32,887 nt of DNA, taken from Kiritimatiellia bacterium. Its GTDB lineage: Bacteria; Verrucomicrobiota; Kiritimatiellia; RFP12; UBA1067. The notes beneath the pieces are model-generated. The model searched no databases. It had not been told where the DNA came from and saw only the letters and a list, made by a program, of their open reading frames with translations. Positions 1-8,209 of the stretch are shown here, piece after piece. The position numbers were made by a program, and so were the translations under genes. The stretch spans positions 1 through 32,887 of the forward strand of contig CAJGDE010000007.1 in NCBI GenBank assembly GCA_904502135.1. The letters run 5' to 3'. Every line of letters starts with the position of its first letter. Within the stretch, counting starts at the first letter, position 1.

Positions 1-858
1 AAGGACTCTGTTCAAAATCCTGCGACGCGGGGATGCAAGCACCGGTGCCGGGGGAAGCGGCAAGCGCTTCTTCGGCTCGGCATTCAAAAGCACATTTAAA
101 AGCTTCGTCCATTTTCTATCGAATCCTGCGAGAAGATCCATCGCGGCAGAGCGCTCCTCGTACCACACTCCAGTCAAAAGCCGAAATATAAGAATTCCCA
201 ATGCCCAGGCATCATCCGCCGGTGTAGCAGCCGCGCCGGCCTTAAGCTCCGGCGAAAGATAACCGGCGCTCCCCATGATCGGCGCGCGATCCTCGGCGAA
301 AGTCGTCGTTACCGCAAGATACCGTCTGAGATCCGGCTTGACGATCCGGGAAACTCCAAAATCAGAAACTACAGCACGCCCCTGCGCATTAACAAGCACG
401 TTCTCAAGCTTGATGTCGCGATGCACGACACCTTCTGCGTGAAGATATGTGAGCGCCGAACGCAAATCAGAATAGAGCGCAGCCACCGCCTGTTCGTCAA
501 GAGCGCCCCGCCGACGTAAATCTTCCAATGTACAAGGCTTACCGTCCGAGCCCAAAACGACATCCATCGTAAAATATGGCGCACCGGTTGAGTCATCGAG
601 CGCAAGGTCATGCACTTTCACAAGATTGGGATGATTAAGCCGCTTAAGAATCTTACCTTCGGCGATAAAGCGCTTTCGCAGAAAATCCGCATGCCCACCG
701 ATTGACGTAAAAATTTTAAGCGCCGATGATTTGCCGCCGGAAAGAGGGGTGACTTCGTAAACAGCTCCCATTCCGCCTGCGCCAAGAAGACGGACGACAC
801 GATATGAGCCGATAATATTTCCGAGCTTCAAGACATCTATGTCATCCAAGCCTCTCAT
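1..858 (-). CDS. Hanks-type serine/threonine protein kinase, partial (C-terminus beyond the left edge)
   Basis: The reading frame stays open from the ATG at 858 to base 1, giving 286 residues without a stop. The kinase fold is clear: glycine loop GAGGMG at residues 26-31, ATP-binding Lys48 in ALKIF, helix-C Glu67, catalytic loop HRDIKLEN with His146-Arg147-Asp148, and DFG at 166-168, followed by GYLSPEL in place of the usual APE. These are all the residues needed for phosphotransfer, so it should be an active Ser/Thr kinase of the bacterial PknB-like group. The C-terminal part, which would tell a membrane-anchored sensor from a soluble kinase, is missing. The gene diverges from serA; the 260-bp gap between them holds no other gene. 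No strong Shine-Dalgarno precedes the ATG. Confidence 0.9.
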   Translation of the reverse strand, partial: MRGLDDIDVLKLGNIIGSYRVVRLLGAGGMGAVYEVTPLSGGKSSALKIFTSIGGHADFLRKRFIAEGKILKRLNHPNLVKVHDLALDDSTGAPYFTMDVVLGSDGKPCTLEDLRRRGALDEQAVAALYSDLRSALTYLHAEGVVHRDIKLENVLVNAQGRAVVSDFGVSRIVKPDLRRYLAVTTTFAEDRAPIMGSAGYLSPELKAGAAATPADDAWALGILIFRLLTGVWYEERSAAMDLLAGFDRKWTKLLNVLLNAEPKKRLPLPPAPVLASPRRRILNRVL

Positions 859-1053
859 CTAATATAACTTGCTGTTGACGGCATTGTTGAAATTCTGAAG
901 CATTGTAAGATTTATCGACACTGCTATCCAATAGAACGGACAGCAACCTTTCTTTCAGTTGCCGTGTAAGATATCATAAACGAAAGATTGCCGTCAAGCA
1001 CAAACCTAGACACCCCGGTTCGGGTTGGGAACAGAGCGACCGTAACGAAATTA

Positions 1054-1062
1054 TGATATAAT
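1054..1062 (+). promoter_or_regulatory. Extended -10 promoter of serA
   Basis: TGATATAAT is a perfect extended -10 element (TGn plus TATAAT). No good -35 box is visible at 16-18 bp. Transcription would start near 1069, giving a leader of about 50 nt before the serA ATG. That leader contains a tiny open frame (ATG at 1075, stop 1099-1101, eight codons). The same motif recurs before other units in this window. Confidence 0.65.
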
Positions 1063-1118
1063 ACATACGCCTTCATGCGTGACGGCAATATTCCACGATA
1101 ACCTCTACGGAAAAAACT

Positions 1119-2285
1119 ATGAACTACAAATACAACTGCCTCAATCCTATCGCCGAAGTGGGGCTCGGCAACCTTGATGACAAATACACCCGCACGGAAA
1201 ACTTCGCCGAAGCTGATGCCGTTTTCGTGCGCAGCGCCAAGATGGATGATCTCGCCGTTTCCGAGAATCTTCTTGCGGTTGCTCGTGCAGGCGCGGGCGT
1301 AAACAACATCCCTCATGCTGAATACGCGAAAAAAGGAATTGTCGTATTCAACACTCCCGGCGCCAACGCAAACGGCGTTAAAGAACTCGTAATCGCCGGA
1401 ATGCTTTTGGCCAGCCGTGATATCGTCGGCGGCATCGAGTGGGTAAAAGAAAACGTCAACGACCCCGCCATCAACAAGACGGCCGAAAAAGCAAAAAAGG
1501 CTTTCGCAGGAACTGAAATCCTCGGCAAGCGTCTTGGCGTAATCGGTCTTGGTGCAATCGGCCAGAAAGTCGCCAACGCCGCCGTTGAACTCGGCATGGA
1601 AGTTTACGGCTACGACCCATACCTTTCCATTGACGCGGCCTGGAATCTTGACCATGCCGTAAAACACTGCAAGAATGTCGAAGCGATCTACCGCGCATGC
1701 GATTTCATCACTATCCACGTGCCTGCGCTCGACTCCACAAAAGGCATGATCAACGCCGAGTCTATCGCCATGATGAAAACCGGTGTCATCATCATCAACG
1801 CCGCTCGCGATGCTCTCGTCAATGAAAAGGACATGCTTGAAGCGCTTGAATCCGGCAAGGTCCGCAAATATGTCACAGACTTCCCAAATTCGACTACAGC
1901 TGGAAAGAAAGGCTGCATCGTTATTCCGCACCTCGGCGCGTCAACAGCAGAAGCGGAAGACAACTGCGCTGTTATGGCTGTAAAGGAAATCCGCGACTTC
2001 CTCGAGAACGGCAACATCACCAATTCTGTCAACTACCCCGCCTGCTCGCTTGGAGTGGCGAACAAGGCTGGAAGAATTGCTATATGCCACAAGAACGAGG
2101 CGAACATGATCGGCACCTTCACATCAATCCTCGGCAATGCCAAAGTCAACATTGATGCCATAGCCAACAAGAGCCGCGGCGATTTCGCATATACGCTTAT
2201 CGATGTCGACGCCAAGATCCCCGAAGAAGTCATAACTCAGCTCGCTAACAGCGAATCGGTGATCCGCGTACGTGTTATCAAATAA
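1119..2285 (+). CDS. serA: D-3-phosphoglycerate dehydrogenase (388 aa)
   Basis: This D-2-hydroxyacid dehydrogenase should oxidise 3-phosphoglycerate to 3-phosphohydroxypyruvate with NAD+, the first step of serine synthesis. The NAD-binding motif GLGAIG is at residues 143-148, Arg230 lies in NAARDALVN and the catalytic His271 in PHLGAST. The segment YVTDFPN replaces the classical region carrying the catalytic Glu; that wording is familiar from clostridial and Bacteroidetes-type SerA, so it looks like a known subfamily rather than a damaged gene. The last 70 or so residues look like a short ACT-type regulatory domain, which would suggest serine feedback. It stands alone on the plus strand with its own promoter and terminator. 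There is little Shine-Dalgarno before the ATG. Confidence 0.88.
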   Translation: MNYKYNCLNPIAEVGLGNLDDKYTRTENFAEADAVFVRSAKMDDLAVSENLLAVARAGAGVNNIPHAEYAKKGIVVFNTPGANANGVKELVIAGMLLASRDIVGGIEWVKENVNDPAINKTAEKAKKAFAGTEILGKRLGVIGLGAIGQKVANAAVELGMEVYGYDPYLSIDAAWNLDHAVKHCKNVEAIYRACDFITIHVPALDSTKGMINAESIAMMKTGVIIINAARDALVNEKDMLEALESGKVRKYVTDFPNSTTAGKKGCIVIPHLGASTAEAEDNCAVMAVKEIRDFLENGNITNSVNYPACSLGVANKAGRIAICHKNEANMIGTFTSILGNAKVNIDAIANKSRGDFAYTLIDVDAKIPEEVITQLANSESVIRVRVIK

Positions 2286-2305
2286 AACGATTTGATAATC
2301 CAAAT

Positions 2306-2339
2306 AAAAGAACCGACGCTTTAACGCGTCGGTTCTTTT
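2306..2339. terminator. Bidirectional intrinsic terminator between serA and lspA
   Basis: A perfect 14-bp stem (2306-2319 with 2326-2339) encloses a 6-nt loop (TTTAAC). The stem ends in AAAA/TTTT, so both strands present a G+C-rich hairpin followed by a T-run. It lies 20 bp after the serA stop and 7 bp before the lspA stop, serving both converging genes. Confidence 0.9.
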
Positions 2340-2346
2340 ATTCCGT

Positions 2347-2817
2347 TTATTTTTCCGCCTTGGATTTCGATTGCGTAAATATCAGCAATACCGCCGCCAC
2401 GGTAATGAATGAATCAGCCAGATTAAAACACGGAAAATGATGCGCTCCCCAATGGAAATCAAGCATATCCACAACATAACCGCGCACAACACGATCTATG
2501 AGATTGCCGATAATTCCCGAGTAGAGAAGTATCTCTGCAATGAAATTTATCTTGCCGACACCGAAAACGCTTTTACGCTTCCAGATAAGAAACGCTAGAG
2601 CCAACACACCAAATATCGCCAGCGGCCAAACCTGCCCCTGAAACATACCCCAGGCGCACCCTCGGTTTTCCACATACGCCAGATTAAAAAGGCCTGCTAT
2701 GACAGTAACAGGCCCTGCCCCTCTTAAACTTAAATAACCGATGGCAAGTTCTTTTGTAACGGCGTCTATAAGAACAAGGTTTGAAACGAGGGCGAATGAA
2801 ATCAAAAAGAGTTTCAC
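2347..2817 (-). CDS. lspA: Lipoprotein signal peptidase (signal peptidase II, 156 aa)
   Basis: LspA is an inner-membrane aspartyl protease that removes the signal peptide from diacylglyceryl-prolipoproteins. The family signature is complete: NLIDR around residues 105-109, catalytic Asp117 in VVDMLDF and Asp135 in FNLADS, plus the upstream VENRG motif at 49-53. Hydrophobic segments fit four membrane helices. The frame remains open farther upstream, but I chose the GTG at 2817 because it overlaps the stop of the preceding gene as GTGA and gives the normal length and a sensible first helix. Translation is therefore probably coupled to the DksA-like gene. It ends at the shared terminator. Confidence 0.92.
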   Translation of the reverse strand: MKLFLISFALVSNLVLIDAVTKELAIGYLSLRGAGPVTVIAGLFNLAYVENRGCAWGMFQGQVWPLAIFGVLALAFLIWKRKSVFGVGKINFIAEILLYSGIIGNLIDRVVRGYVVDMLDFHWGAHHFPCFNLADSFITVAAVLLIFTQSKSKAEK

Positions 2818-3584
2818 TTCTGCCCGCGCTCCATCTCGCTCTGACACTCCATACAGGTGAGAACAAAAGGCTGATTCATAAGACGAGGCTTTCTGATGAG
2901 CTGACCGCAGGCGGTGCATACGCCATAAGAGCCGTCATCAATACGATGAAGAGCTTCTTCAATCTGCTGAATCATGCGATTCATATTCCCCATCTGACCC
3001 AAAGCCTGAAGACGCAGAGTCTGATTTGTGCCGTCGCCGCCGTCGGCCTCGTGATCCTCAGACTCGTTGAAACCTGTAGCCTTCATCGCATCAACGCCCT
3101 TCACGGCCTTGTCGCGCGCGGCCAAAAGGCGCTTTTTAAACTCTTTGAGATCCGCAGCCGGGAATTTCTCCGTCGTGCCCTTCTGGGTGCGTGACGTAGG
3201 CCTGCGCGAAAGCTTGATTTCATTCTGACGAATGTCATTATCTTTCTTCGCCGCATTTCTCTTCATCTCCTCGGCGATGGACATCGCGAACGCTATCGCC
3301 TTGGCCGTATCGACCTGCGGAGCCTCCGCCTGCTGAGTCTTTGAAATGACTGCGGCGCGACGGACATTCTTCTCGGCAGCGACCTTCAAAGGCTGAACTG
3401 AAACGACCTTCTTTTCTTCGGACTGAACTTTCGGCTGATCTGCCTTGACTTTGGCGGTCGGCTTTTTAACTACGGTCTTTTTCGCCGCCGCAGGCTTTTT
3501 CGCTACCGCAGGCTTTTTCGCCGGAAGTTTTTTCGAAACGCTCGCTTTTTTAGCCGTCTTAACGGATGATACGTTTTTCTTCAT
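2814..3584 (-). CDS. DksA/TraR-type zinc-finger protein with a basic Lys/Ala-rich N-terminal tail (256 aa)
   Basis: The C-terminal third (about residues 140-256) is a DksA/TraR domain: a helical coiled coil and a four-cysteine zinc finger with Cys223, Cys226, Cys244 and Cys247. Such proteins enter the secondary channel of RNA polymerase and modulate initiation. The first 50 or so residues are a run of Lys, Ala and Pro with repeats of the AKKPA type, like histone H1 tails and the chlamydial Hc proteins; the DNA there has an 18-bp repeat. Normal DksA has about 150 residues, so the tail is an addition. It may bind DNA or RNA, which is inference. An ATG with a strong AGAGGAGGG Shine-Dalgarno fixes the start. 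The stop overlaps the lspA start. Confidence 0.82.
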   Translation of the reverse strand: MKKNVSSVKTAKKASVSKKLPAKKPAVAKKPAAAKKTVVKKPTAKVKADQPKVQSEEKKVVSVQPLKVAAEKNVRRAAVISKTQQAEAPQVDTAKAIAFAMSIAEEMKRNAAKKDNDIRQNEIKLSRRPTSRTQKGTTEKFPAADLKEFKKRLLAARDKAVKGVDAMKATGFNESEDHEADGGDGTNQTLRLQALGQMGNMNRMIQQIEEALHRIDDGSYGVCTACGQLIRKPRLMNQPFVLTCMECQSEMERGQK

Positions 3585-3615
3585 GTCTCAACCCTCCTCT
3601 GTATTATTGCTCGTC

Positions 3616-3621
3616 ATTGTA
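3616..3621 (-). promoter_or_regulatory. Possible -10 box of the dksA-like/lspA unit
   Basis: TACAAT on the minus strand lies 32-37 bp before the ATG of the DksA-like gene, in the 60-bp gap behind greA. It would give a leader of about 25 nt that includes the strong Shine-Dalgarno. No convincing -35 box was found, so read-through from greA is an alternative. Confidence 0.35.
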
Positions 3622-3644
3622 TCGGGCTTAAGATTGATGTCACA

Positions 3645-5660
3645 TCAAATCGCCAAGCCTTCCGGAACTTTCATCCACTGAATAATGTCATCGGAAAGAG
3701 CCTTGATCTCCTTTACCGAAGCAAAGCTCACCCCGCCGTCGACATCAGGCAGTTCAAACGAATCCCCGACCTTCTTGCCCATGAGATTCATCGCTACGCG
3801 CGTCTTCGAAGAGATAATACCCATTTCAAGATCATTATCCCACTCGCCAAGAATAGACCATACTTTCTCGCCGTCTTTCGTTTCGACAACAACGGTAACT
3901 CCGGGCATCACTTCATCAAGAGTGGCGTCGGCAAATTCACCGGGCTTTACGGCCTCAAGATCAGCCTGCATGAGAGATTGCTTCTGCATAAGAGCGCGCT
4001 GCTCATCTTTAGCATACTGATACTCGGCGTTTTCGGAAAGATCGCCATAGCTCTTGGCGAACTCGATACGCTTGACGTTGGCGGGCATATCCTCGTTTAT
4101 GAGCTTTAGGTATTCCTTCTTCTTGAGGGCAAAGCTGCGCGGCGAGGTTATGCGGGCATACTCTTTTTTCTTCTCGACCTTGACAAAGCGCGATTCCAAA
4201 GCGGGATCGATCTTCATCATTCTAACGACAATGGCGTGATGCGTCGACGCCTCCCAGGCGATGGAAGCCTGAAAACGCTCGAAAAAGAGCGCACGGTCAC
4301 CTTCGTTAAGTCTTTCAAAAACTTTCTTCAGCCAATCGGTGTTGGCGAAAAGACGACGCACGATATTCTGCATCTTGAGCGTTTCGCCGCTCTGACGCCC
4401 TTCTCCAAGGGCTATGGCGTGGGTTAGAATCGTAATAAGAGAGGGCAACTGCTCCCACTGCTCGAAAAACTCGTACTTCCCTACAATAAGCGTCGTGAGA
4501 GTCGCGGGGGCTTTCGGCTGTTTCATGAAAGAGGCAAACGCCTCGCGACATTCATTCTCGGAACCGAAGTTTTCGGCGATTTCAGAAACCGCAGAGAAAC
4601 AGAAATCGCCCAAAGCGGCGTACAGTTTAGCCTTGGCCTGAGCATCATGCGCCATAAAGCGCAAGAATGCTCCGATTTCTCTTGAAGGCAGCTGCGCAGC
4701 GGCGGCGACAAAACGTTTTCTCTCCCAAAGATAATCGCGCATCTCTTGAGCAGACGGAGTCGAGAAGCCGAGCGAAACGACTTCACAGGCAAGGCGCGCG
4801 TAAAGAGCGTCGTCAACCTTGCGCGCTGCTGTAACCGCGAAAGACAAGCGCTCCTTGAATTTCGCCTTCGTCTCTTCGTCGGCCGTCTTGAATCGGCCCT
4901 GCTGTACGTATTCGCGGACTGAAGAGAGAATGAGTTTTGGATCCGTCTCGTGCGAAAAAGCCGTAAGCCAGCCATCGCCGTAATCTTCGGCTGAAGCCTT
5001 AAGCCTGATCGGATCTGTGCGCTTTGCCGGGATTTCAACAAGCGCATCCTTGCGAAGCTCTGTGCGTGCAGCATCCCAAAACGCCTTCCAGTTGGCGCTC
5101 TTCACGAAATTGTTCTGCAGACAGATATCCTCAAGTTTTAAAATCGGCATATCGCCGTAACTCTTAAGAACAAGCTTTACAAACTCACCGGGGTGATTTT
5201 TCAAAACATCTTCGAAGTGCGCGGGGTCGGCCTGGCGCAAAACAAGGATATGCCCCTCGGGCGGCGACTCCAACATGTCCACAGCCGCAGAGTACGTGAA
5301 CTGATGACCGCGCTTCGTGGTGAAATCTACGGTTATACGCTTATAAAAGTAATCAAGCTTCTTGACCGTCCCAAGCCCCCAGGCCTTGCTAAGAACCAAT
5401 GAGCCGAGCTTAAACGAAAGAAGTTTCTCCAATGCCACGAGCGCCTTATCCAACGGAATCTCGCCGAAAAGCGCGCCATCGACGAACGAAAGAATGAGCC
5501 TATCGGATGTCGCGCTCTTGAGAGTTTCTTTAACGCCTGAGGACTGAAGCTTTTTAGCAAGCTCCTCCTGATTTTCTTTAATCAAAGTAAACGCGCCCAA
5601 AAAATCATGCTTTTCTACGCATTCATTCAATTGACTTGCCAACTTTTCTGTATTAGCCAT
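3645..5660 (-). CDS. greA: Transcript-cleavage factor GreA with a long N-terminal extension (671 aa)
   Basis: The last 150 or so residues are a GreA protein: a coiled coil carrying GDLSENAEY, whose acidic tip residues (D and E) stimulate RNA cleavage in backtracked polymerase, followed by the FKBP-like C-terminal domain (VVVETKDGEKVWSILGEWDN and onward). The first 500 or so residues have no match I can name; they are rich in helices and may be repeat-like. Standard GreA has about 160 residues. Chlamydial GreA is known to be of similar great length, which supports a PVC origin. The ATG follows AAAGGGAGAG and its own extended -10 promoter. Whether the extension binds polymerase or another partner is not visible. 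Confidence 0.88.
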   Translation of the reverse strand: MANTEKLASQLNECVEKHDFLGAFTLIKENQEELAKKLQSSGVKETLKSATSDRLILSFVDGALFGEIPLDKALVALEKLLSFKLGSLVLSKAWGLGTVKKLDYFYKRITVDFTTKRGHQFTYSAAVDMLESPPEGHILVLRQADPAHFEDVLKNHPGEFVKLVLKSYGDMPILKLEDICLQNNFVKSANWKAFWDAARTELRKDALVEIPAKRTDPIRLKASAEDYGDGWLTAFSHETDPKLILSSVREYVQQGRFKTADEETKAKFKERLSFAVTAARKVDDALYARLACEVVSLGFSTPSAQEMRDYLWERKRFVAAAAQLPSREIGAFLRFMAHDAQAKAKLYAALGDFCFSAVSEIAENFGSENECREAFASFMKQPKAPATLTTLIVGKYEFFEQWEQLPSLITILTHAIALGEGRQSGETLKMQNIVRRLFANTDWLKKVFERLNEGDRALFFERFQASIAWEASTHHAIVVRMMKIDPALESRFVKVEKKKEYARITSPRSFALKKKEYLKLINEDMPANVKRIEFAKSYGDLSENAEYQYAKDEQRALMQKQSLMQADLEAVKPGEFADATLDEVMPGVTVVVETKDGEKVWSILGEWDNDLEMGIISSKTRVAMNLMGKKVGDSFELPDVDGGVSFASVKEIKALSDDIIQWMKVPEGLAI

Positions 5661-5690
5661 TTTCTCTCCCTTTAAAATTCGGTAGCGGAA

Positions 5691-5699
5691 ATTATACCA
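5691..5699 (-). promoter_or_regulatory. Extended -10 promoter of greA
   Basis: TGGTATAAT on the minus strand lies 30 bp before the greA ATG, giving a leader of about 25 nt with the Shine-Dalgarno AAAGGGAGAG. It diverges from the nadB promoter in the same 111-bp gap. Confidence 0.65.
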
Positions 5700-5752
5700 A
5701 AAAAGACGCTCTAGCGATAGTACACCCGATAATCAGAGGCAAGCTAAATTTA

Positions 5753-5761
5753 TGATATAAT
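5753..5761 (+). promoter_or_regulatory. Extended -10 promoter of nadB, close to the start codon
   Basis: TGATATAAT ends 10 bp before the ATG at 5772. The predicted start of transcription (near 5768) leaves about four nucleotides before the ATG, with no room for a Shine-Dalgarno. No -35 box is evident. Confidence 0.6.
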
Positions 5762-5771
5762 ACAAAGACTT

Positions 5772-7364
5772 ATGAAAATCATCGAATGCGACTATTTTGT
5801 TGTCGGCTCCGGCATGGCCGGGCTGATGAGCGCCTTGCATTTGGCTTCTTACGGCAAGGTGATCGTTGCCTCCAAAGGCAAAGCTTCCGATTGCAACACA
5901 AACTTCGCACAAGGCGGGATCTGCTGCGTGATGGATCCCAGCGACACATTTGATAAACACGCACGCGACACCATGATCGCCGGTGCTTGGCTCGGAACAA
6001 GCAAAGTCGTCCATGAAATTTGCGAACACGCCCCCGAGGGCATTCAGGATCTAATCGATTGCGGAGTTAAATTCGCCAAAGACGAAAACGGCTCGTGGGA
6101 TTTGACGCGCGAAGGCGGTCACAGCGCAAGACGCATTCTGCACGCTGGAGATATAACAGGCGAAAAATGCGAAGCGGCGATGCTTCGCTCAGCAAAACGC
6201 GCAAAGATAGACATTCGCGAACAGACGTTTGTTATCGACCTTATCATGTCGGAGAGAATCGGCATAAAAGGAGAAAACAGGTGCTTAGGCGCTTATGTTC
6301 TCGACAAAAAGACCGGCGAAATATATGCGATAAAATCTCCGAATACGATACTATCTACGGGCGGATGCGGAAAGGTCTATCTTTACACCTGCAATCCCGA
6401 CTCCGCCACGGGCGACGGAATCGCCATCGCTTGGCGCGCAGGCGCAGAAATAGAAAATATGGAGTTCATCCAATTTCATCCCACGTGCCTGTACCACCCC
6501 AAGGCGAAACGCTTTCTCATCTCAGAAGCCGTACGCGGAGAAGGCGCGGTTCTGGTCGACAAGAACGCGAGGCAATTCATGAAAAAGTACGACCCGAGAG
6601 GATCTTTGGCTCCGCGCGACATCGTCGCCAGATCCATCGACTCCGAAATGAAGCGCACGGGGGACGACTGCGTTTTTCTCGACATAAGAAAAAAAGGCCG
6701 CGCATATCTGATGAAGCGCTTTCCGAACATCTACACGAAATGCATGGAGTTCGGTGTTGACATGGCCAAAGACCTCATACCTGTCGTGCCGGCGGCCCAC
6801 TACACGTGCGGCGGAATTAAAGCGACAACCGACGGCAGGACATCCATACGCGGACTTTCCGCCATCGGAGAGTGCGCCTCCACCGGCCTTCACGGCGCAA
6901 ATCGCCTCGCCTCCAATTCGCTTATGGAGGCTATGGTGACAGCGCGCCTTACAGCCGCAAGGTTAGGTCCTCACCCGGAAAAGAGCATCAAGTGCAAAAT
7001 CCCGTCGTGGAAGACAGGAAGCGCCGTTCCTCCCGATGAAGCCGTTCTCGTCGCGCACATGTGGGATGAAATCCGCCGTCTCATGTGGGATTATGTCGGA
7101 ATCGTTCGCACCGACAAGCGCCTTGAGCGCGCAGCCCACAGACTTAAAACTCTACGCGGCGAAATAAGAGATTACTACTTTAAATACCTTGTGACGCCCG
7201 ATACGCTTGAACTTAGGAATTTGGCCGTATGCGCCGAACTTATCGTCAAATGCGCCAGAAAGAGAAAAGAATCGCGAGGTCTTCACTATACGCTCGATTA
7301 TCCCAAGATGTCGAAAAAAGCAAAGCCTACGATAGTCAGCGCAGGCGCAAAGCCGCAACGATAA
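5772..7364 (+). CDS. nadB: L-aspartate oxidase (530 aa)
   Basis: NadB oxidises L-aspartate to iminoaspartate with FAD, the first step of de novo NAD synthesis. The FAD-binding GSGMAG motif is at residues 12-17, the substrate-loop motif REGGHS at 113-118 followed by RRILHAGD, and the flavin-binding HGANRLASNSL lies in the C-terminal half, all typical of NadB rather than succinate dehydrogenase. The length is normal. nadA and nadC are not in the window. The 3' end overlaps the 3' end of the converging EamA-type gene by 29 bp with no terminator between them. Confidence 0.92.
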   Translation: MKIIECDYFVVGSGMAGLMSALHLASYGKVIVASKGKASDCNTNFAQGGICCVMDPSDTFDKHARDTMIAGAWLGTSKVVHEICEHAPEGIQDLIDCGVKFAKDENGSWDLTREGGHSARRILHAGDITGEKCEAAMLRSAKRAKIDIREQTFVIDLIMSERIGIKGENRCLGAYVLDKKTGEIYAIKSPNTILSTGGCGKVYLYTCNPDSATGDGIAIAWRAGAEIENMEFIQFHPTCLYHPKAKRFLISEAVRGEGAVLVDKNARQFMKKYDPRGSLAPRDIVARSIDSEMKRTGDDCVFLDIRKKGRAYLMKRFPNIYTKCMEFGVDMAKDLIPVVPAAHYTCGGIKATTDGRTSIRGLSAIGECASTGLHGANRLASNSLMEAMVTARLTAARLGPHPEKSIKCKIPSWKTGSAVPPDEAVLVAHMWDEIRRLMWDYVGIVRTDKRLERAAHRLKTLRGEIRDYYFKYLVTPDTLELRNLAVCAELIVKCARKRKESRGLHYTLDYPKMSKKAKPTIVSAGAKPQR

Positions 7365-8199
7365 TAACGATAAAACCCGCAAACGACAATACGTCCGGTA
7401 TCTGCGAGAAAAACGCAAAGCCGAGGACTGCGGCAAAGATTATACTGGTATAATCAAAAATCGCGATCTCTTTGGGCGCGGCGAACCGGTACGCCAGCGT
7501 TATCCCGAATTGACCGACCGCCGCACACGCGCCTAAGCATATCATTATCACAACCTGAGCAAGATTCATCGGCGTAAAATTCATAATGGTGAGCGGAACG
7601 GAAGCTATACAGGAAAAGGCACTGAATAAAAGAACTATAAATGCGCCGTCTATTTTCAAAAGAGCGAGTTTTCTCAATGTGGTATATGCCGCCGCCGCAA
7701 AAATCCCGCCCAACAGCGCGATACAACGCGCGAGCGGATCGGATGAAGAGAAAACATCTATACCGGGACGCACGACAAGAAGCATCCCGACAAAAGCAAT
7801 CATTATCGCTACGATCTGTCTCCACGCAGGTTTTTCTTTCAGAAAAAACCAGGCAAAAAGAACCGTGAAAAAAGGAGCTGTCTTGTTGAGTGCCTGACCG
7901 TCGGCGATGGGGATGACGCTCAGCGCGTAAAAATTGGCGAATATCCCCAAAGTGCCGAACACCGCCCTCATGAGAAGCAGCATTTTTGCATTTTTTATCG
8001 CTGAGACGTCAATACCGCGAGACGTTCGCAAAAATACGCACAGCGCAATTACAAAAGCTATCGCGTTGCGGAAAAAGCCCTTCTGAAAACAGGATACCGC
8101 CTCACCGCATTCATCGCAAAGCCTGACGAGCGCACCCATCACGGCAAAAGCAAAAGCGCTTGTTATAATCGCAAGAACACCTTTGGCCTTTTGCGTCAT
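7336..8199 (-). CDS. EamA/DMT-family membrane transporter (287 aa)
   Basis: About ten hydrophobic segments arranged as two similar halves (two EamA domains) identify a drug/metabolite transporter, a family of secondary carriers for amino acids, nucleotides, drugs and other small molecules. The substrate cannot be read from the sequence. An open frame extends into murG, but the ATG at 8199, 10 bp after the murG stop, starts directly before the first membrane helix and is the better choice. It is last in the exonuclease-TPR-murG unit, and its end overlaps that of nadB. Confidence 0.8.
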   Translation of the reverse strand: MTQKAKGVLAIITSAFAFAVMGALVRLCDECGEAVSCFQKGFFRNAIAFVIALCVFLRTSRGIDVSAIKNAKMLLLMRAVFGTLGIFANFYALSVIPIADGQALNKTAPFFTVLFAWFFLKEKPAWRQIVAIMIAFVGMLLVVRPGIDVFSSSDPLARCIALLGGIFAAAAYTTLRKLALLKIDGAFIVLLFSAFSCIASVPLTIMNFTPMNLAQVVIMICLGACAAVGQFGITLAYRFAAPKEIAIFDYTSIIFAAVLGFAFFSQIPDVLSFAGFIVIIVAALRLR

Positions 8200-8209
8200 A
8201 ACGCAGCAA

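Noticed and set aside
859..1118. RNA gene or riboswitch in the kinase-serA gap
   Set aside because: Only short, weak stems are visible; no tRNA fold or known riboswitch core could be recognised.
924..1931. A 335-codon open frame on the minus strand across serA
   Set aside because: It is antisense to a clear phosphoglycerate dehydrogenase and runs through its promoter; the product has no recognisable family. It is a by-product of codon use in serA.
3483..3526. Repeated 18-bp units as a mobile or regulatory repeat
   Set aside because: They encode the AKKPA-type repeats of the basic tail in the DksA-like protein, which explains them.
4523..5074. A 183-codon minus-strand frame inside greA
   Set aside because: Shifted frame within a well-supported gene; composition is Arg/Ser-rich noise.
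6095..6760. A 221-codon plus-strand frame inside nadB
   Set aside because: It lies in another frame of nadB, and its translation is Arg-rich and without any pattern, typical of a shadow.
7437..7453. TATAAT-like strings in the plus strand
   Set aside because: They lie inside the EamA-type coding region with no gene start downstream on that strand.
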